Part shown: piece after piece, positions 1-7,958 of the stretch
How positions within the stretch are numbered: the stretch's first letter is position 1
Layout of the letters: every line of letters begins with the position of its first letter
From: Bacteroidales bacterium
Lineage (GTDB): Bacteria > Bacteroidota > Bacteroidia > Bacteroidales > ML635J-15
Assembly (NCBI GenBank): GCA_017645925.1
Contig: JAGCNN010000115.1
Location: forward strand, 1 to 41,598
Direction of reading: 5' to 3'
Length of the DNA stretch: 41,598 nt
Program-made: the position numbers and the translations under genes
The notes under the pieces: generated by a model
Database searches by the model: none
Told to the model about the DNA's origin: nothing
What the model saw: only the letters and a program-made list of their open reading frames with translations

Positions 1-72
1 CCCGAACTTATGGGATTTTCATTCCTGAATTTGTGGAATCTGGGTAAAGCATTGTGCCACTACACACACTAA
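1..72 (+). CDS. Possible 3' end of a gene entering from the left edge
   Basis: Frame 1 is open from the first base to a TAA at 70-72 and encodes about 23 residues ending LGKALCHYTH. It could be the C-terminus of a gene that begins outside the window. A strong hairpin 10 bases further on is consistent with a gene end here. The piece is too short to assign, and a chance open frame is possible. Confidence 0.25.
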   Translation, partial: PELMGFSFLNLWNLGKALCHYTH

Positions 73-81
73 ATTTGTCAC

Positions 82-108
82 AAAAAAGAGACGGCTTTTG
101 ACCGTCTC
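82..108. terminator. Hairpin, likely intrinsic terminator
   Basis: The sequence has a perfect 7-bp stem, GAGACGG (88-94) with CCGTCTC (102-108), and a 7-base loop. Six A residues precede it at 82-87, so on the minus strand the stem is followed by a T run, the classic intrinsic terminator form. On the plus strand it follows the putative gene end at 72 but lacks a good T run. Direction is therefore uncertain. Confidence 0.55.
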
Positions 109-193
109 GTATTCAATTTTAATGTATTGCTGTCTATTTTCTCAATTGTTTTTTCTGTTTATAGAGGATTCTGAAGAATTCCAAATATTGTCT

Positions 194-211
194 GGATTTG
201 TAACCTTTACC
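194..211 (+). repeat. Left arm of an 18-bp perfect inverted repeat
   Basis: GGATTTGTAACCTTTACC here is the exact reverse complement of 2178-2195. The two arms bracket the three genes at 299-2014. Sequence outside the 18 bp is not clearly matched. It may mark the ends of a mobilised segment or be two copies of a dispersed intergenic repeat. Confidence 0.7.
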
Positions 212-226
212 TCATTGTCTAGGCTG

Positions 227-240
227 TAAATCCAACACGA
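227..240 (+). repeat. 14-bp direct repeat, copy 1
   Basis: TAAATCCAACACGA is repeated exactly at 1549-1562. The pair encloses the two genes 299-712 and 727-1551. In the second copy the first three bases are the stop codon of the WG-repeat gene. Confidence 0.6.
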
Positions 241-298
241 CTTTCTGAAAAAACGAAAAGTATTCAATATATTAGTGTGTAAATTATAAAAGACCGAT

Positions 299-712
299 AT
301 GAATCAAACAGATAAAACCGAAGAACCAAACAACTATGAATCATTTAATGATATTGTAAATACTATTACGGAGGATATGCTATTGGAATTGTCAAGTATT
401 TCGCAACGGAAAACCGGATTGGATGTCATTGTATGGGTTCAAACCTACATTTTGCAAACAAACCAACACAATACGCCTCGAATAAGATTTCAAAACAACA
501 CGGCAATCAAGCCTGAAATCAAAGAAAGCATTCCAATGTCAATATCTGACGAACCAAAAATACTGTTAAAATCCAATGATTTGGATAAAATATCGCTAAC
601 GACAAAGCAAATCGCAAGCATAAAAGAATGGATTGTACGCAACAAGGATATTTTGCTGAAACATTGGAATGCAGAAATAACAAGTTACGATGTATTTGTA
701 TCGTTGAAATAA
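299..712 (+). CDS. Hypothetical protein, 137 aa
   Basis: I do not recognise this protein. It is hydrophilic, has no signal peptide or membrane segment, and splits into a helix-rich N-terminal half (about 1-60), a low-complexity linker rich in Lys, Glu, Ile and Pro (about 60-95), and a C-terminal helical piece around KEWIVRNKDILLKHW (about 108-122). The ATG at 299 is the first in frame after upstream stops. It ends 14 bases before the WG-repeat gene, so the two are probably cotranscribed. The gene is AT-rich, and both genes lie inside the 14-bp direct repeat and the 18-bp inverted repeat, which suggests acquired DNA. It could belong to a small accessory or toxin-antitoxin-like cassette, but nothing in the sequence proves that. 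Confidence 0.6.
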   Translation: MNQTDKTEEPNNYESFNDIVNTITEDMLLELSSISQRKTGLDVIVWVQTYILQTNQHNTPRIRFQNNTAIKPEIKESIPMSISDEPKILLKSNDLDKISLTTKQIASIKEWIVRNKDILLKHWNAEITSYDVFVSLK

Positions 713-726
713 CACAATTGCACAAC

Positions 727-1551
727 ATGAAAAACGAACTATCATATCTCTGGACAGCGGAAAAAGCCAACAAAAAAGCACTGCATGGAATGTGGCACGA
801 CTGGATTTGTGGTCGAAATTGCTATGTAGAATGTACAGTGCCTGATGTGCAAACAGCCAAGGAATACATTGAAGCGCGACATATCCGCGAATGTTTTTAT
901 GGCGGAGTGGCTTCGCGATTGGAGAGGAAATACACATCTGAAGAAGTCGAAAGGTATTCGAAATTGGAGAACAAATTCCGCAGAATGCACCTCGATATGC
1001 GCGACCAGATTTTCACTGACGACAACGGAAAGAAAGGACTTCGCGATGTGTGCGGAAAGGTTCTAATAGACGCACAATTCGATGATTTTCCAGAACTCTA
1101 CACTTGCTTCGAACGAACCAATTTGATTCCAGTTATCCTAAATAGCCGCTATTTTCTGTACGACATAAAGAAACAGCAACTTTTAACCAAGGGCTACGAA
1201 CGCATTTACCGCTATTTCTGGTCGTATATCGACTATTTTGTGGCTGTAGAAAACGGCAAGATGGGCATCCTTGATGGAAACAATGGCACCGAGTCCACCC
1301 CTATCGACTTGGACGAGGTCTATTCAATGCAGGACCCTGATGGCGCCATACCAGTGGTGAAGGATGGCAAAATCGGCTTTCTGTGGGGCGACATCTATAC
1401 ACAACCTATATTTGACGATGTATCTATAAACTCGGAAAATTACACTCGTGTACTGCTTAATGGAAAATGGGGCTGGATTGACAGTGATGGGAAATTCACA
1501 CAAAAAAAGTCGGAAGCATCATTTGGCAGTTGGTACGACAGTGAAAAATAA
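727..1551 (+). CDS. WG-repeat (KWG) protein, 274 aa
   Basis: The C-terminal half contains several copies of the WG beta motif: VENGKMGILDG, VKDGKIGFLWG and LNGKWGWIDSDGKF, at about 20 to 35 residue spacing. WG-repeat proteins are common in Bacteroidetes and their function is mostly unknown. The N-terminal part (about 1-100) is charged and not recognisable; it begins LSYLWTAEKANKKALHGMWHDW. No signal peptide is present, so it is probably cytoplasmic. The frame is open from 628, but the ATG at 727 is preferred: it lies just past the end of the upstream gene (712), whereas earlier starts would overlap it by many codons. The stop codon at 1549-1551 is part of the 14-bp direct repeat. Confidence 0.7.
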   Translation: MKNELSYLWTAEKANKKALHGMWHDWICGRNCYVECTVPDVQTAKEYIEARHIRECFYGGVASRLERKYTSEEVERYSKLENKFRRMHLDMRDQIFTDDNGKKGLRDVCGKVLIDAQFDDFPELYTCFERTNLIPVILNSRYFLYDIKKQQLLTKGYERIYRYFWSYIDYFVAVENGKMGILDGNNGTESTPIDLDEVYSMQDPDGAIPVVKDGKIGFLWGDIYTQPIFDDVSINSENYTRVLLNGKWGWIDSDGKFTQKKSEASFGSWYDSEK

Positions 1552-1562
1552 ATCCAACACGA
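1549..1562 (+). repeat. 14-bp direct repeat, copy 2
   Basis: Exact copy of 227-240 (TAAATCCAACACGA). It overlaps the stop codon of the WG-repeat gene. Read with copy 1, it could be a target-site or slippage duplication bracketing genes 299-1551. Confidence 0.6.
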
Positions 1563-1663
1563 AAAAAATTAGCTTTTTTTTGCAAAATCATTGAATTTTG
1601 AAAAACATTTTGCTATGTTATAATGTAAAAAATTGCATAATGTTTAATTTAAATACACATAGC

Positions 1664-2014
1664 ATGAACAATGACAACAAAACCAAACTCATTAGAAAGT
1701 ACCACATTCAAAAAATTGAGAATGTCGCAAACCTTGAACGTTTCGCAAACATCGACTCGTATTATGAGCAAACCACTATTAGAATTAGCGATAAAGTCAT
1801 CGCTCAAATTCGCTTAAGTGGCAAAACATGCTACTTCCACAATATGACAATGCTCCCAAATGATTATGTGCTTAAACAAGTTATGCTTTTCGTCAAAATG
1901 TGGAATGCCGACTTTGATAATCGCCCAAAGAACAAGATTGTCAATTTCAAGAAAAGAAATGATGCTGAACTCGAGCAAAACCCCAAGTTCATAGAGTTCA
2001 AAGAAGCTTGTTGA
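1664..2014 (+). CDS. Hypothetical protein, about 116 aa
   Basis: I do not recognise this protein. It is small and basic, with an alternating beta-like middle (YYEQTTIRISDKVIAQIRLSG) and a helical C-terminal part with VLKQVMLFVKMWN. It has no signal peptide or membrane helix. The frame also offers ATGs at 1598 and 1640; 1664 is chosen because the residues before it are Asn/Cys-rich and look translated from AT-rich leader sequence, but 1640 is possible. It sits alone between the WG-repeat gene and the right arm of the 18-bp inverted repeat. Confidence 0.5.
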   Translation: MNNDNKTKLIRKYHIQKIENVANLERFANIDSYYEQTTIRISDKVIAQIRLSGKTCYFHNMTMLPNDYVLKQVMLFVKMWNADFDNRPKNKIVNFKKRNDAELEQNPKFIEFKEAC

Positions 2015-2177
2015 CGATAAGAGCCATAAATCCGCAAAAATCTTGTTAATAAGTTTTTAATCTCCGCTGCTTTGCGCGTTTCGAATAGAACAAAAGCCAT
2101 TTATAAGTTTCCAAGTTTCTGGTTTATGGACTTGTTGTTTGGAGATTTAAATATGCATTGCAGATGCTAATATTCGT

Positions 2178-2195
2178 GGTAAAGGTTACAAATCC
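2178..2195 (-). repeat. Right arm of the 18-bp perfect inverted repeat
   Basis: GGTAAAGGTTACAAATCC is the exact reverse complement of 194-211. Just to its left, at about 2106-2122, is GTTTCCAAGTTTCTGG, two units resembling the 8-bp repeat family found at 26800 and 28997. It lies about 20 bases past the stop end of the minus-strand PLD-like gene. Confidence 0.7.
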
Positions 2196-2215
2196 GAAAC
2201 GACAGATGTTCGTAA

Positions 2216-4642
2216 TTATATATATTTTATACATATATCCCTCATTGTTCTTGGATGTCCACTTTTTACTAGATATATTCCATACGCGCCTTTTTTATCC
2301 AAAACAAAATCTTTGAATAATTGTGCTTTTTCGCATAAAGAAATAAATTCTTTAATTACATTTTCGCATCTACATATACTATCAGTTTTAGACATAAAGC
2401 CTTGTAAATAATCATATATACATTTTTCATCAGGTTGCCCCCAAATATTAATCATATTTACAATCATCAAATAAACATCATCTTTATAAGTTTCATATTT
2501 AACACCTAACTTCCTTTTATACAGATAGACAATAAGTGCAATATGACTTTCAACCCTATCACGATACATATACAAATCATTTATTGCATTTGCATTATTA
2601 TCAAGACAAGACGAATTCATATATATAAACATATCAACAATAGACTTTAAGTCTTTTTCATTTATTTGACTTAAATAAGACTTTAAGTTTTCATCATCAA
2701 TAAATTTATATCTCAAACAAGAATGGAATAATATAGCAGTGGTTGTCAAAAGGAAATATTCAACATCTCTACACGACAATTTTATATCTTTTTTATTCTT
2801 TCTTTCATAAAACCATTTCAATGTAGAATAAATTATCTTTTTTAGATTGTCTTTTATTTTATTAGCATCTTTTTTAGAAACTGATTTGTATTTATCATCA
2901 CTAAAGGCTACTCCATTAGCAGCATCAATACTAACACTTTCCTCTTCCGACATATTATTGTCTTCTATCCGATTTATATCCAACCTAATCGCTTTCAATA
3001 TGCAATCCAAAAAACGAGAACTGATTGCATTTTCTGTTTCAATTTTAATTTGTATCTCGTCTTTTATCTCTTTGCCTGAACCAAATTTCAATACAGGATT
3101 TTTATGATTTTGAGAATTAGTATTATTTGCTAACCCAGAATACTTTTGAGAAGAAATAGACTCATCATCAAGCAAATCTTTGTATATGTTGTAAATATAT
3201 TCTGTTACAAGTACGCTATTTATAATGCCATTTTCACAATCGTAAATAATTTTAGATAACATTTCACCCATTTTACTAGGATGTGTAAGCATCAATTCAT
3301 GACAATAATTAACATATTGTTTATTTGAAATTATTCCCGAATCGTTTTTTATAAAGCAATATAATAAGGATTCTTCTTTAGAAGAAGTACATAACACATC
3401 TTTTCCGTCAAATTTCAAATTACCAATTTCTACTTCATCACCACCATAATTGACTCCCCATAGCTTTGTGCCTTCTTGACAGTTGCCATCAATGAATAAA
3501 AAATATTTCCCTTGGTCTGAATTATAATCAATCGATTTTATCCGAATTGGGTATATAGTTGATTTATTCGCGTTTTTATCCACTTTTGATATTCTTATCA
3601 TATCATGAATATTCCAATTTATAGGTATTTTCTCATCAATATCAAGTTTTTTTAACGAATAATCTTTCATATTACACCGGAACAAACCGCAAAATTCATC
3701 ATTAGTAGCTTTTCGCAAATCTCCCATAGCGGCAATTGTCGCGTTGGCACTACCAATCATACAATATTCTTTCGATTTAGATTTGAAAATAAAAATTTTA
3801 GCATGCAATATTTTGTCTTTGCCAGAATGTCCTTGTTTGGTTTTGTTAAAATCATAAAAGTTAACACGAATATCCGTTTTCATATCACGAGGAGGCAACA
3901 CACAACATTCTTGAATGAACACATCCATTCTTTTCGCATTATGACATAAATCAAGAATATTCTTTAATGCAATACCATCTTCATCAAAGAAAGGACTAAC
4001 AATAGTTATTTCTTCAATATCTTTAACAGGCAACAAATTACTCAACTGATTAAAAATATTATCATTATCTTCGTTATATAGCAAAGCAACATCAACATCA
4101 TCATTAATTTTAACAAATTCGTGTTTTGAAAATTTTATATTCTGTTTCAAAAGTTCACAATTATCAATCACATCCTTGGTTATCCTTTCTTTTACATAAC
4201 CAGCTGTATTTTGCATATACCCTAGAAAATACTCCCATGCTTCACGAATCAAAGGCAAATGAACTTTGTCAGAATCAGATGCCATCAGACCAGAAAATAC
4301 TTCATGGTTATACCCATCGCCGCCATGCGATATATTTCCTGAGCCAAACATTAAAGCAATATTTTTATTGCCAATGAAAAACTTTAATTTCGGATGAAAT
4401 GCACCTTTAGAAGGAATACCACTAACACTATACCATTTGCCAATTTTTTCTGTAGCGCAATCAAATATTACGCCATTATCTAACTGGTTCTGGTCAACAA
4501 ATAGACAGATGCTTCTAATATCTTTTTGTCTTAATGTCTTTAATATTTGATTATCAAAATATGACAAATTAAAAGAAAAACTTGTCAAGACTGCAGAATG
4601 GTATATGCCCTTTTTTAAATTATCATATATATTTTTTTCCAT
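2216..4642 (-). CDS. Phospholipase-D-like protein with two half sites, 808 aa; probable defence nuclease
   Basis: Two PLD-superfamily half sites are visible. The first is HPK (residues 83-85) followed by GSGN at 100-103. The second is HAK (280-282) followed by GSAN at 297-300. Both lack the Asp of the full HxKxxxxD motif, as in some PLD nucleases. Family members with two half sites usually pair them into one active site that cuts phosphodiester bonds through a histidine intermediate. Residues about 330-810 are not recognised; they are Lys/Asn-rich and helical and could bind nucleic acid or the partner. There is no signal peptide. The gene lies 6 bases downstream of the 509-aa gene on the same strand, so the two form an operon. 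Both are much more AT-rich than the core genes nearby, which suggests transfer. No helicase, methyltransferase or protease domain is visible, so it does not match DISARM or other named systems I know. Nuclease activity is inferred. Confidence 0.7.
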   Translation of the reverse strand: MEKNIYDNLKKGIYHSAVLTSFSFNLSYFDNQILKTLRQKDIRSICLFVDQNQLDNGVIFDCATEKIGKWYSVSGIPSKGAFHPKLKFFIGNKNIALMFGSGNISHGGDGYNHEVFSGLMASDSDKVHLPLIREAWEYFLGYMQNTAGYVKERITKDVIDNCELLKQNIKFSKHEFVKINDDVDVALLYNEDNDNIFNQLSNLLPVKDIEEITIVSPFFDEDGIALKNILDLCHNAKRMDVFIQECCVLPPRDMKTDIRVNFYDFNKTKQGHSGKDKILHAKIFIFKSKSKEYCMIGSANATIAAMGDLRKATNDEFCGLFRCNMKDYSLKKLDIDEKIPINWNIHDMIRISKVDKNANKSTIYPIRIKSIDYNSDQGKYFLFIDGNCQEGTKLWGVNYGGDEVEIGNLKFDGKDVLCTSSKEESLLYCFIKNDSGIISNKQYVNYCHELMLTHPSKMGEMLSKIIYDCENGIINSVLVTEYIYNIYKDLLDDESISSQKYSGLANNTNSQNHKNPVLKFGSGKEIKDEIQIKIETENAISSRFLDCILKAIRLDINRIEDNNMSEEESVSIDAANGVAFSDDKYKSVSKKDANKIKDNLKKIIYSTLKWFYERKNKKDIKLSCRDVEYFLLTTTAILFHSCLRYKFIDDENLKSYLSQINEKDLKSIVDMFIYMNSSCLDNNANAINDLYMYRDRVESHIALIVYLYKRKLGVKYETYKDDVYLMIVNMINIWGQPDEKCIYDYLQGFMSKTDSICRCENVIKEFISLCEKAQLFKDFVLDKKGAYGIYLVKSGHPRTMRDICIKYI

Positions 4643-4648
4643 AATGAA

Positions 4649-6178
4649 CTAAAAGATTTTCATTCCTAAATTAGTTAATTTATTATCACTGACCAAACTA
4701 AGATCTTCCATAAAATTTTTTAGAGAATATAAACGAGGCGATGTAAATTGTGGGAAAACGGTTTCTACATGTATGAAGCAACCTTCTTCAATTACATATT
4801 TTAAAGAACTAGCAGATGAATTACCAATTTTACGATAACTGGACAAAGTATGTTCTTTCATTATGCGTCTAATAATTTTAGAAAGAGCTTCTTGTAAACT
4901 TAGCGTGAAGTTTTTTTGAACACATATATCCAATAACCTGCTAGCATTACCAAACTGCCTACACAATGATAATTCTTTTTCATAATTTACAATTAGATCT
5001 TTTCTGCTTAAATATTCATTAAACGTGGCGCATAACAATTTTATAGCAATAGCGGATGCTTCGTTTATCTTTTCGTCAGACATCCCATTCTGAATCATTT
5101 TATCTAAAAAACATCTGTCTTTAACAATGTCAACAACACCTAACCTGTTGTCTGCAACAATATCGCAAAAGTATTCTCTTCCTGTCTTTTTCATTTGTTT
5201 GACAATGCTTTCCACATATTCATTCAAATACTCAGCAGCTACAATTATCCCTGATTTTCGTTCTATACCTTTTAGAAATTTCCAAAATAATGTTTCTAAA
5301 CAATAATGAATCGTCTCAATTAGATAATAATAATACCAGCCAAATTCTGTTTTGCTATTATCTGAAGGTTGTTCATTAAACATTTTAGCAACAAAATCAT
5401 TAACGACATTATTACTTTCATTTTCTTGCAAAAATTCAATTAAAAGTCTTAATGTATTTCTACGGTTATATGCATTAGTTCCTGAATAAATACTATCATA
5501 GTCAATAAGAATTTCTTTATAAAAATTCCACTCTGAAGAGTTTACCAATATATTATTAAGACAAAAAACTTGTAATTCCACAATGTCTTCTTCTGACAAT
5601 CTACCTGATTCTATCACAGATAGAAAATTTCCACATGCCGTTTCACCTACACTATCAGCAAACCTTTTTGCTAATTTTCTACCACGATCTGTTTCATTAA
5701 ATGTGTTATCATCATAAGAGACAAGCCCCAATGTCAAAAGAGAACCTAAATAATATTGGCCAAAAGCACCTGTACGATATTTCCAATATGTTTCCTTATT
5801 TTCATAATCTGCACCTGCAGCAATATCATAAGTAGAATTATTAACAACTGGACATTTTCCTTTCTTTACATAATCGCTACCAACCACACCCTTTATACCT
5901 TTATCTCTCATAAGCAATGCAATTACCAACTCTGCTCTCCTTATATAATTATATTGATATTTATCGGTTTTTTCTTTATCTTGAGAAAGTATACCTATCA
6001 ACCAACAATACAAACCATAATATCTAATATGATTTGTAAGGTTTGTTAAACCTGGGAGTTGAATTCCATATACCACAATTGAACAATTTTGTATTCCTAA
6101 CTGATCTCGACCTCTTTTTTCTTTAGGGGCTTTCGCCCAACATATGTTTGTTATATCATTTTTCATAAATACAGACAT
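4649..6178 (-). CDS. Uncharacterised partner of the PLD-like protein, 509 aa
   Basis: First gene of the two-gene AT-rich operon. I do not recognise a named domain. The N-terminal block RDQLGIQNCSIVVYGIQLPG (about 23-42), followed by LTNLTNHIRYYGLYCWLIG, looks like a conserved family signature: a Pro-Gly turn, then aromatic residues. A short winged-helix-like segment may lie near YLGSLLTLGLVSYDDNTFNETDRGRKLAKRF. The rest is helical, with no transmembrane helix or signal peptide. Two ATGs are available, 6178 and 6166, and the first is kept. A TAAATTTG -7 element lies about 27 bases upstream. By context it may be a sensor or structural subunit paired with the PLD-like nuclease. Function is inferred only from the pairing. 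Confidence 0.65.
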   Translation of the reverse strand: MSVFMKNDITNICWAKAPKEKRGRDQLGIQNCSIVVYGIQLPGLTNLTNHIRYYGLYCWLIGILSQDKEKTDKYQYNYIRRAELVIALLMRDKGIKGVVGSDYVKKGKCPVVNNSTYDIAAGADYENKETYWKYRTGAFGQYYLGSLLTLGLVSYDDNTFNETDRGRKLAKRFADSVGETACGNFLSVIESGRLSEEDIVELQVFCLNNILVNSSEWNFYKEILIDYDSIYSGTNAYNRRNTLRLLIEFLQENESNNVVNDFVAKMFNEQPSDNSKTEFGWYYYYLIETIHYCLETLFWKFLKGIERKSGIIVAAEYLNEYVESIVKQMKKTGREYFCDIVADNRLGVVDIVKDRCFLDKMIQNGMSDEKINEASAIAIKLLCATFNEYLSRKDLIVNYEKELSLCRQFGNASRLLDICVQKNFTLSLQEALSKIIRRIMKEHTLSSYRKIGNSSASSLKYVIEEGCFIHVETVFPQFTSPRLYSLKNFMEDLSLVSDNKLTNLGMKIF

Positions 6179-6204
6179 ATTTTTTTAATATTTATTACAA
6201 AACG

Positions 6205-6212
6205 CAAATTTA
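6205..6212 (-). promoter_or_regulatory. Bacteroidetes -7 element for the PLD operon
   Basis: On the minus strand this reads TAAATTTG, a perfect TAnnTTTG. It lies about 27 bases before the ATG at 6178. No clear -33 TTG was found at normal spacing, so it is only a half promoter. Confidence 0.45.
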
Positions 6213-6282
6213 CACTAATTTGGTAGATTTTCATGCAAGAACAATAAAAAATGTTCCGATTATTCACGGCTCTTTCATTTAA

Positions 6283-6365
6283 CCGCCCCCTGAGCCTGTC
6301 GAAGGGTAAGGTTAATGTACATTATATCATTTCGTAACCTAGACTTCGACAAGCTCAGTCAGCGG
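6283..6365. repeat. Intergenic imperfect inverted repeat (REP-like)
   Basis: The left arm (6283-6305) contains CCCTGAGCCTGTCGAAG. The right arm (6342-6365) is CTTCGACAAGCTCAGTC followed by AGCGG. The arms are reverse complements with a few mismatches and a spacer of about 36 bases. The core CTGAGCTTGTCGAAG type of sequence is a dispersed extragenic palindrome in many genomes. It may also act as a bidirectional transcription stop between the PLD operon and the leucine-rich-repeat gene. Confidence 0.6.
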
Positions 6366-6790
6366 ATTTATTCAAATGTTAACTATTTGTATCATAAGTA
6401 ACAACATTGTCCAAATGAAAGAACCGTACCGATTATTCTTTTGTGAAATGTCACTAAAATCAAACCGTTCGCATAATTTACTTCTTTCTACAAGATTACA
6501 ATTTTTCGGTGCTAATTTACAAAATTTGGAGATATGTAAATGTATATTGAGAAAAATTTATGCAAAAAAAAGAATGCAAATCGGACATTCCTCTAATTCG
6601 TAAATCCCTTTAGGAGATCACGGATAGCCGACCGCTACAACGCTCCCCGTTCCGTATCGCATGTGCGCTCAGGCTTCCGAACCTTTAGCTCACGCAGCGA
6701 AGCAAGTAGATGACAGTACCAGGCAATCGTCAATCGTAAATCCTTTTGCATCTTGTCAGCAATCGTCAATCGTAATTCGAAAATCGTAAA
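6366..6790. other. Gene-poor spacer with GC-rich patch and short direct repeats
   Basis: No convincing gene was found. A short plus-strand frame at 6376-6603 lacks a ribosome site and recognisable content. Bases 6610-6720 are distinctly GC-richer than the flanks and contain CGAACCTTTAGCTC (6678-6691), the reverse complement of 10431-10444. A 17-bp direct repeat, GCAATCGTCAATCGTAA, occurs at 6723-6739 and 6759-6775, with further AATCGTAAATC copies up to the stop of the leucine-rich-repeat gene. This looks like decayed or repetitive intergenic DNA. Confidence 0.5.
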
Positions 6791-7714
6791 TCAACCTTGC
6801 ATTGCATTCTTGTTTATCGCCAGTATCTTCTCATTTGCCTTTCGTGGCAACATACTGCAACCATCGAACGCGTTTCCACCAATTTGCGTCACAGAATCGG
6901 GCAACTCGAACAAAAACAAGCCACTGCAATCCAGAAAAGCCTCCGTGCCGATTTTTGTCACCGACTTACCAAATGTTACCGCCCCCATACGACTGCAACC
7001 CGCAAACGCGCCATCGCCTATTATCTTCACAGAATCAGGTATATCAATAGAAATCAAATTATTGCATTCAAGAAACATCTCATACGGAATTCTCTTCAAC
7101 GATTCGGAAAGCGTTACATCTTCAAGACTGCTGCAATATTCAAATGCACAACCGTAAATTTGCTTTACAGAATCTGGTATCAACAATGATGTAAGGTTGC
7201 TGCACATTCCAAACGCATTATGACCGATTGAAGTAACCGCTTTGGGTATGTCTATCGATGTAAATGCACATCCGAAGAATGTATAATTGCCAATTTTTGT
7301 AATTTTCGGCGGAATATTCACCGAAGCAAGTCTCGTGCAGTTGCAAAACGCATAGTTGCCAATTCTGGTCACTGTCTCGGGAATTTTGACAAATTTAAGT
7401 CGGGGACAATAAATAAAGGCCTGGTCGCAGATTTCCGTTACTGAATCGGGGATTAAAACATAAACAAGTTTTTGGCACCACCTGAATGCCGCCTCGCCAA
7501 TCCTCGTCACCACTGGAGGAATAATAATCGAAGTCATCGCACAATCATCGAACGCCATATCTCCGATTTTGGTTACAGAGCCTTTAAGCAGAATAATACC
7601 TTTTCCATCGGAGAACTCGTGAGAGATTGAATTGTTTGCAATCCATGAGGTTTCAAGTTTTTCTTCACTCTCGTAAATGATTGTGTGGCGTAATGCTTTT
7701 TTGTCCATTTTCAT
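6791..7714 (-). CDS. BspA-type leucine-rich-repeat protein, 307 aa
   Basis: From about residue 45 to 300 the protein is a run of about eleven units of 22-23 residues of the form IGxxAFxxCxxLxxxxIPxSVTx, the LRR_5 (BspA or Treponema pallidum TpLRR) family. Such repeats form a curved beta solenoid used in protein binding; BspA itself is a surface adhesin. This copy has no signal peptide, lipobox or sorting domain, so it is either cytoplasmic or a repeat cassette separated from an exported precursor. The start MKMDKKALRH follows AT-rich leader sequence, and a second ATG lies two codons in. The end falls directly in short direct repeats, so the C-terminus may have been trimmed. It is the only minus-strand gene between the PLD operon and lolD. 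Confidence 0.85.
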   Translation of the reverse strand: MKMDKKALRHTIIYESEEKLETSWIANNSISHEFSDGKGIILLKGSVTKIGDMAFDDCAMTSIIIPPVVTRIGEAAFRWCQKLVYVLIPDSVTEICDQAFIYCPRLKFVKIPETVTRIGNYAFCNCTRLASVNIPPKITKIGNYTFFGCAFTSIDIPKAVTSIGHNAFGMCSNLTSLLIPDSVKQIYGCAFEYCSSLEDVTLSESLKRIPYEMFLECNNLISIDIPDSVKIIGDGAFAGCSRMGAVTFGKSVTKIGTEAFLDCSGLFLFELPDSVTQIGGNAFDGCSMLPRKANEKILAINKNAMQG

Positions 7715-7958
7715 CTTAATTTTGTATGATAAGATATTTAAACAAGGGCAAAAATTTAGAAAAAAAGGAAGGCAAATCGTCCATTCCTATATGTCGTCAA
7801 TTGAAAATGTTTATTGCACTAGCAGAAGGCAGAAATATTAAGCAACAACTAAACTGCTCTTGCCAAAGAATAGTCAATAAAACTCTCGTACATCATATTA
7901 AAGTAAAGATTTTTGAATTTGGCTTTATTTTGTAATTTTACGGCAAAATTTTGTACTG

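Noticed and set aside
1864-2100. Minus-strand 78-codon frame overlapping the end of the 116-aa gene
   Set aside because: It is antisense to a better candidate for much of its length and has no clear start signals, although its N-terminus MAFVLFETRKAAEIKNLL looks protein-like; possibly part of a dispersed repeat.
6376-6603. Plus-strand frame of 75 codons between the PLD operon and the LRR gene
   Set aside because: No ribosome site, odd composition rich in Ile, Cys and Lys, and it lies in repeat-containing spacer; probably non-coding.
7726-7935. 69-codon plus-strand frame upstream of lolD
   Set aside because: AT-rich, no recognisable content and it fills the lolD leader and promoter region; treated as non-coding.
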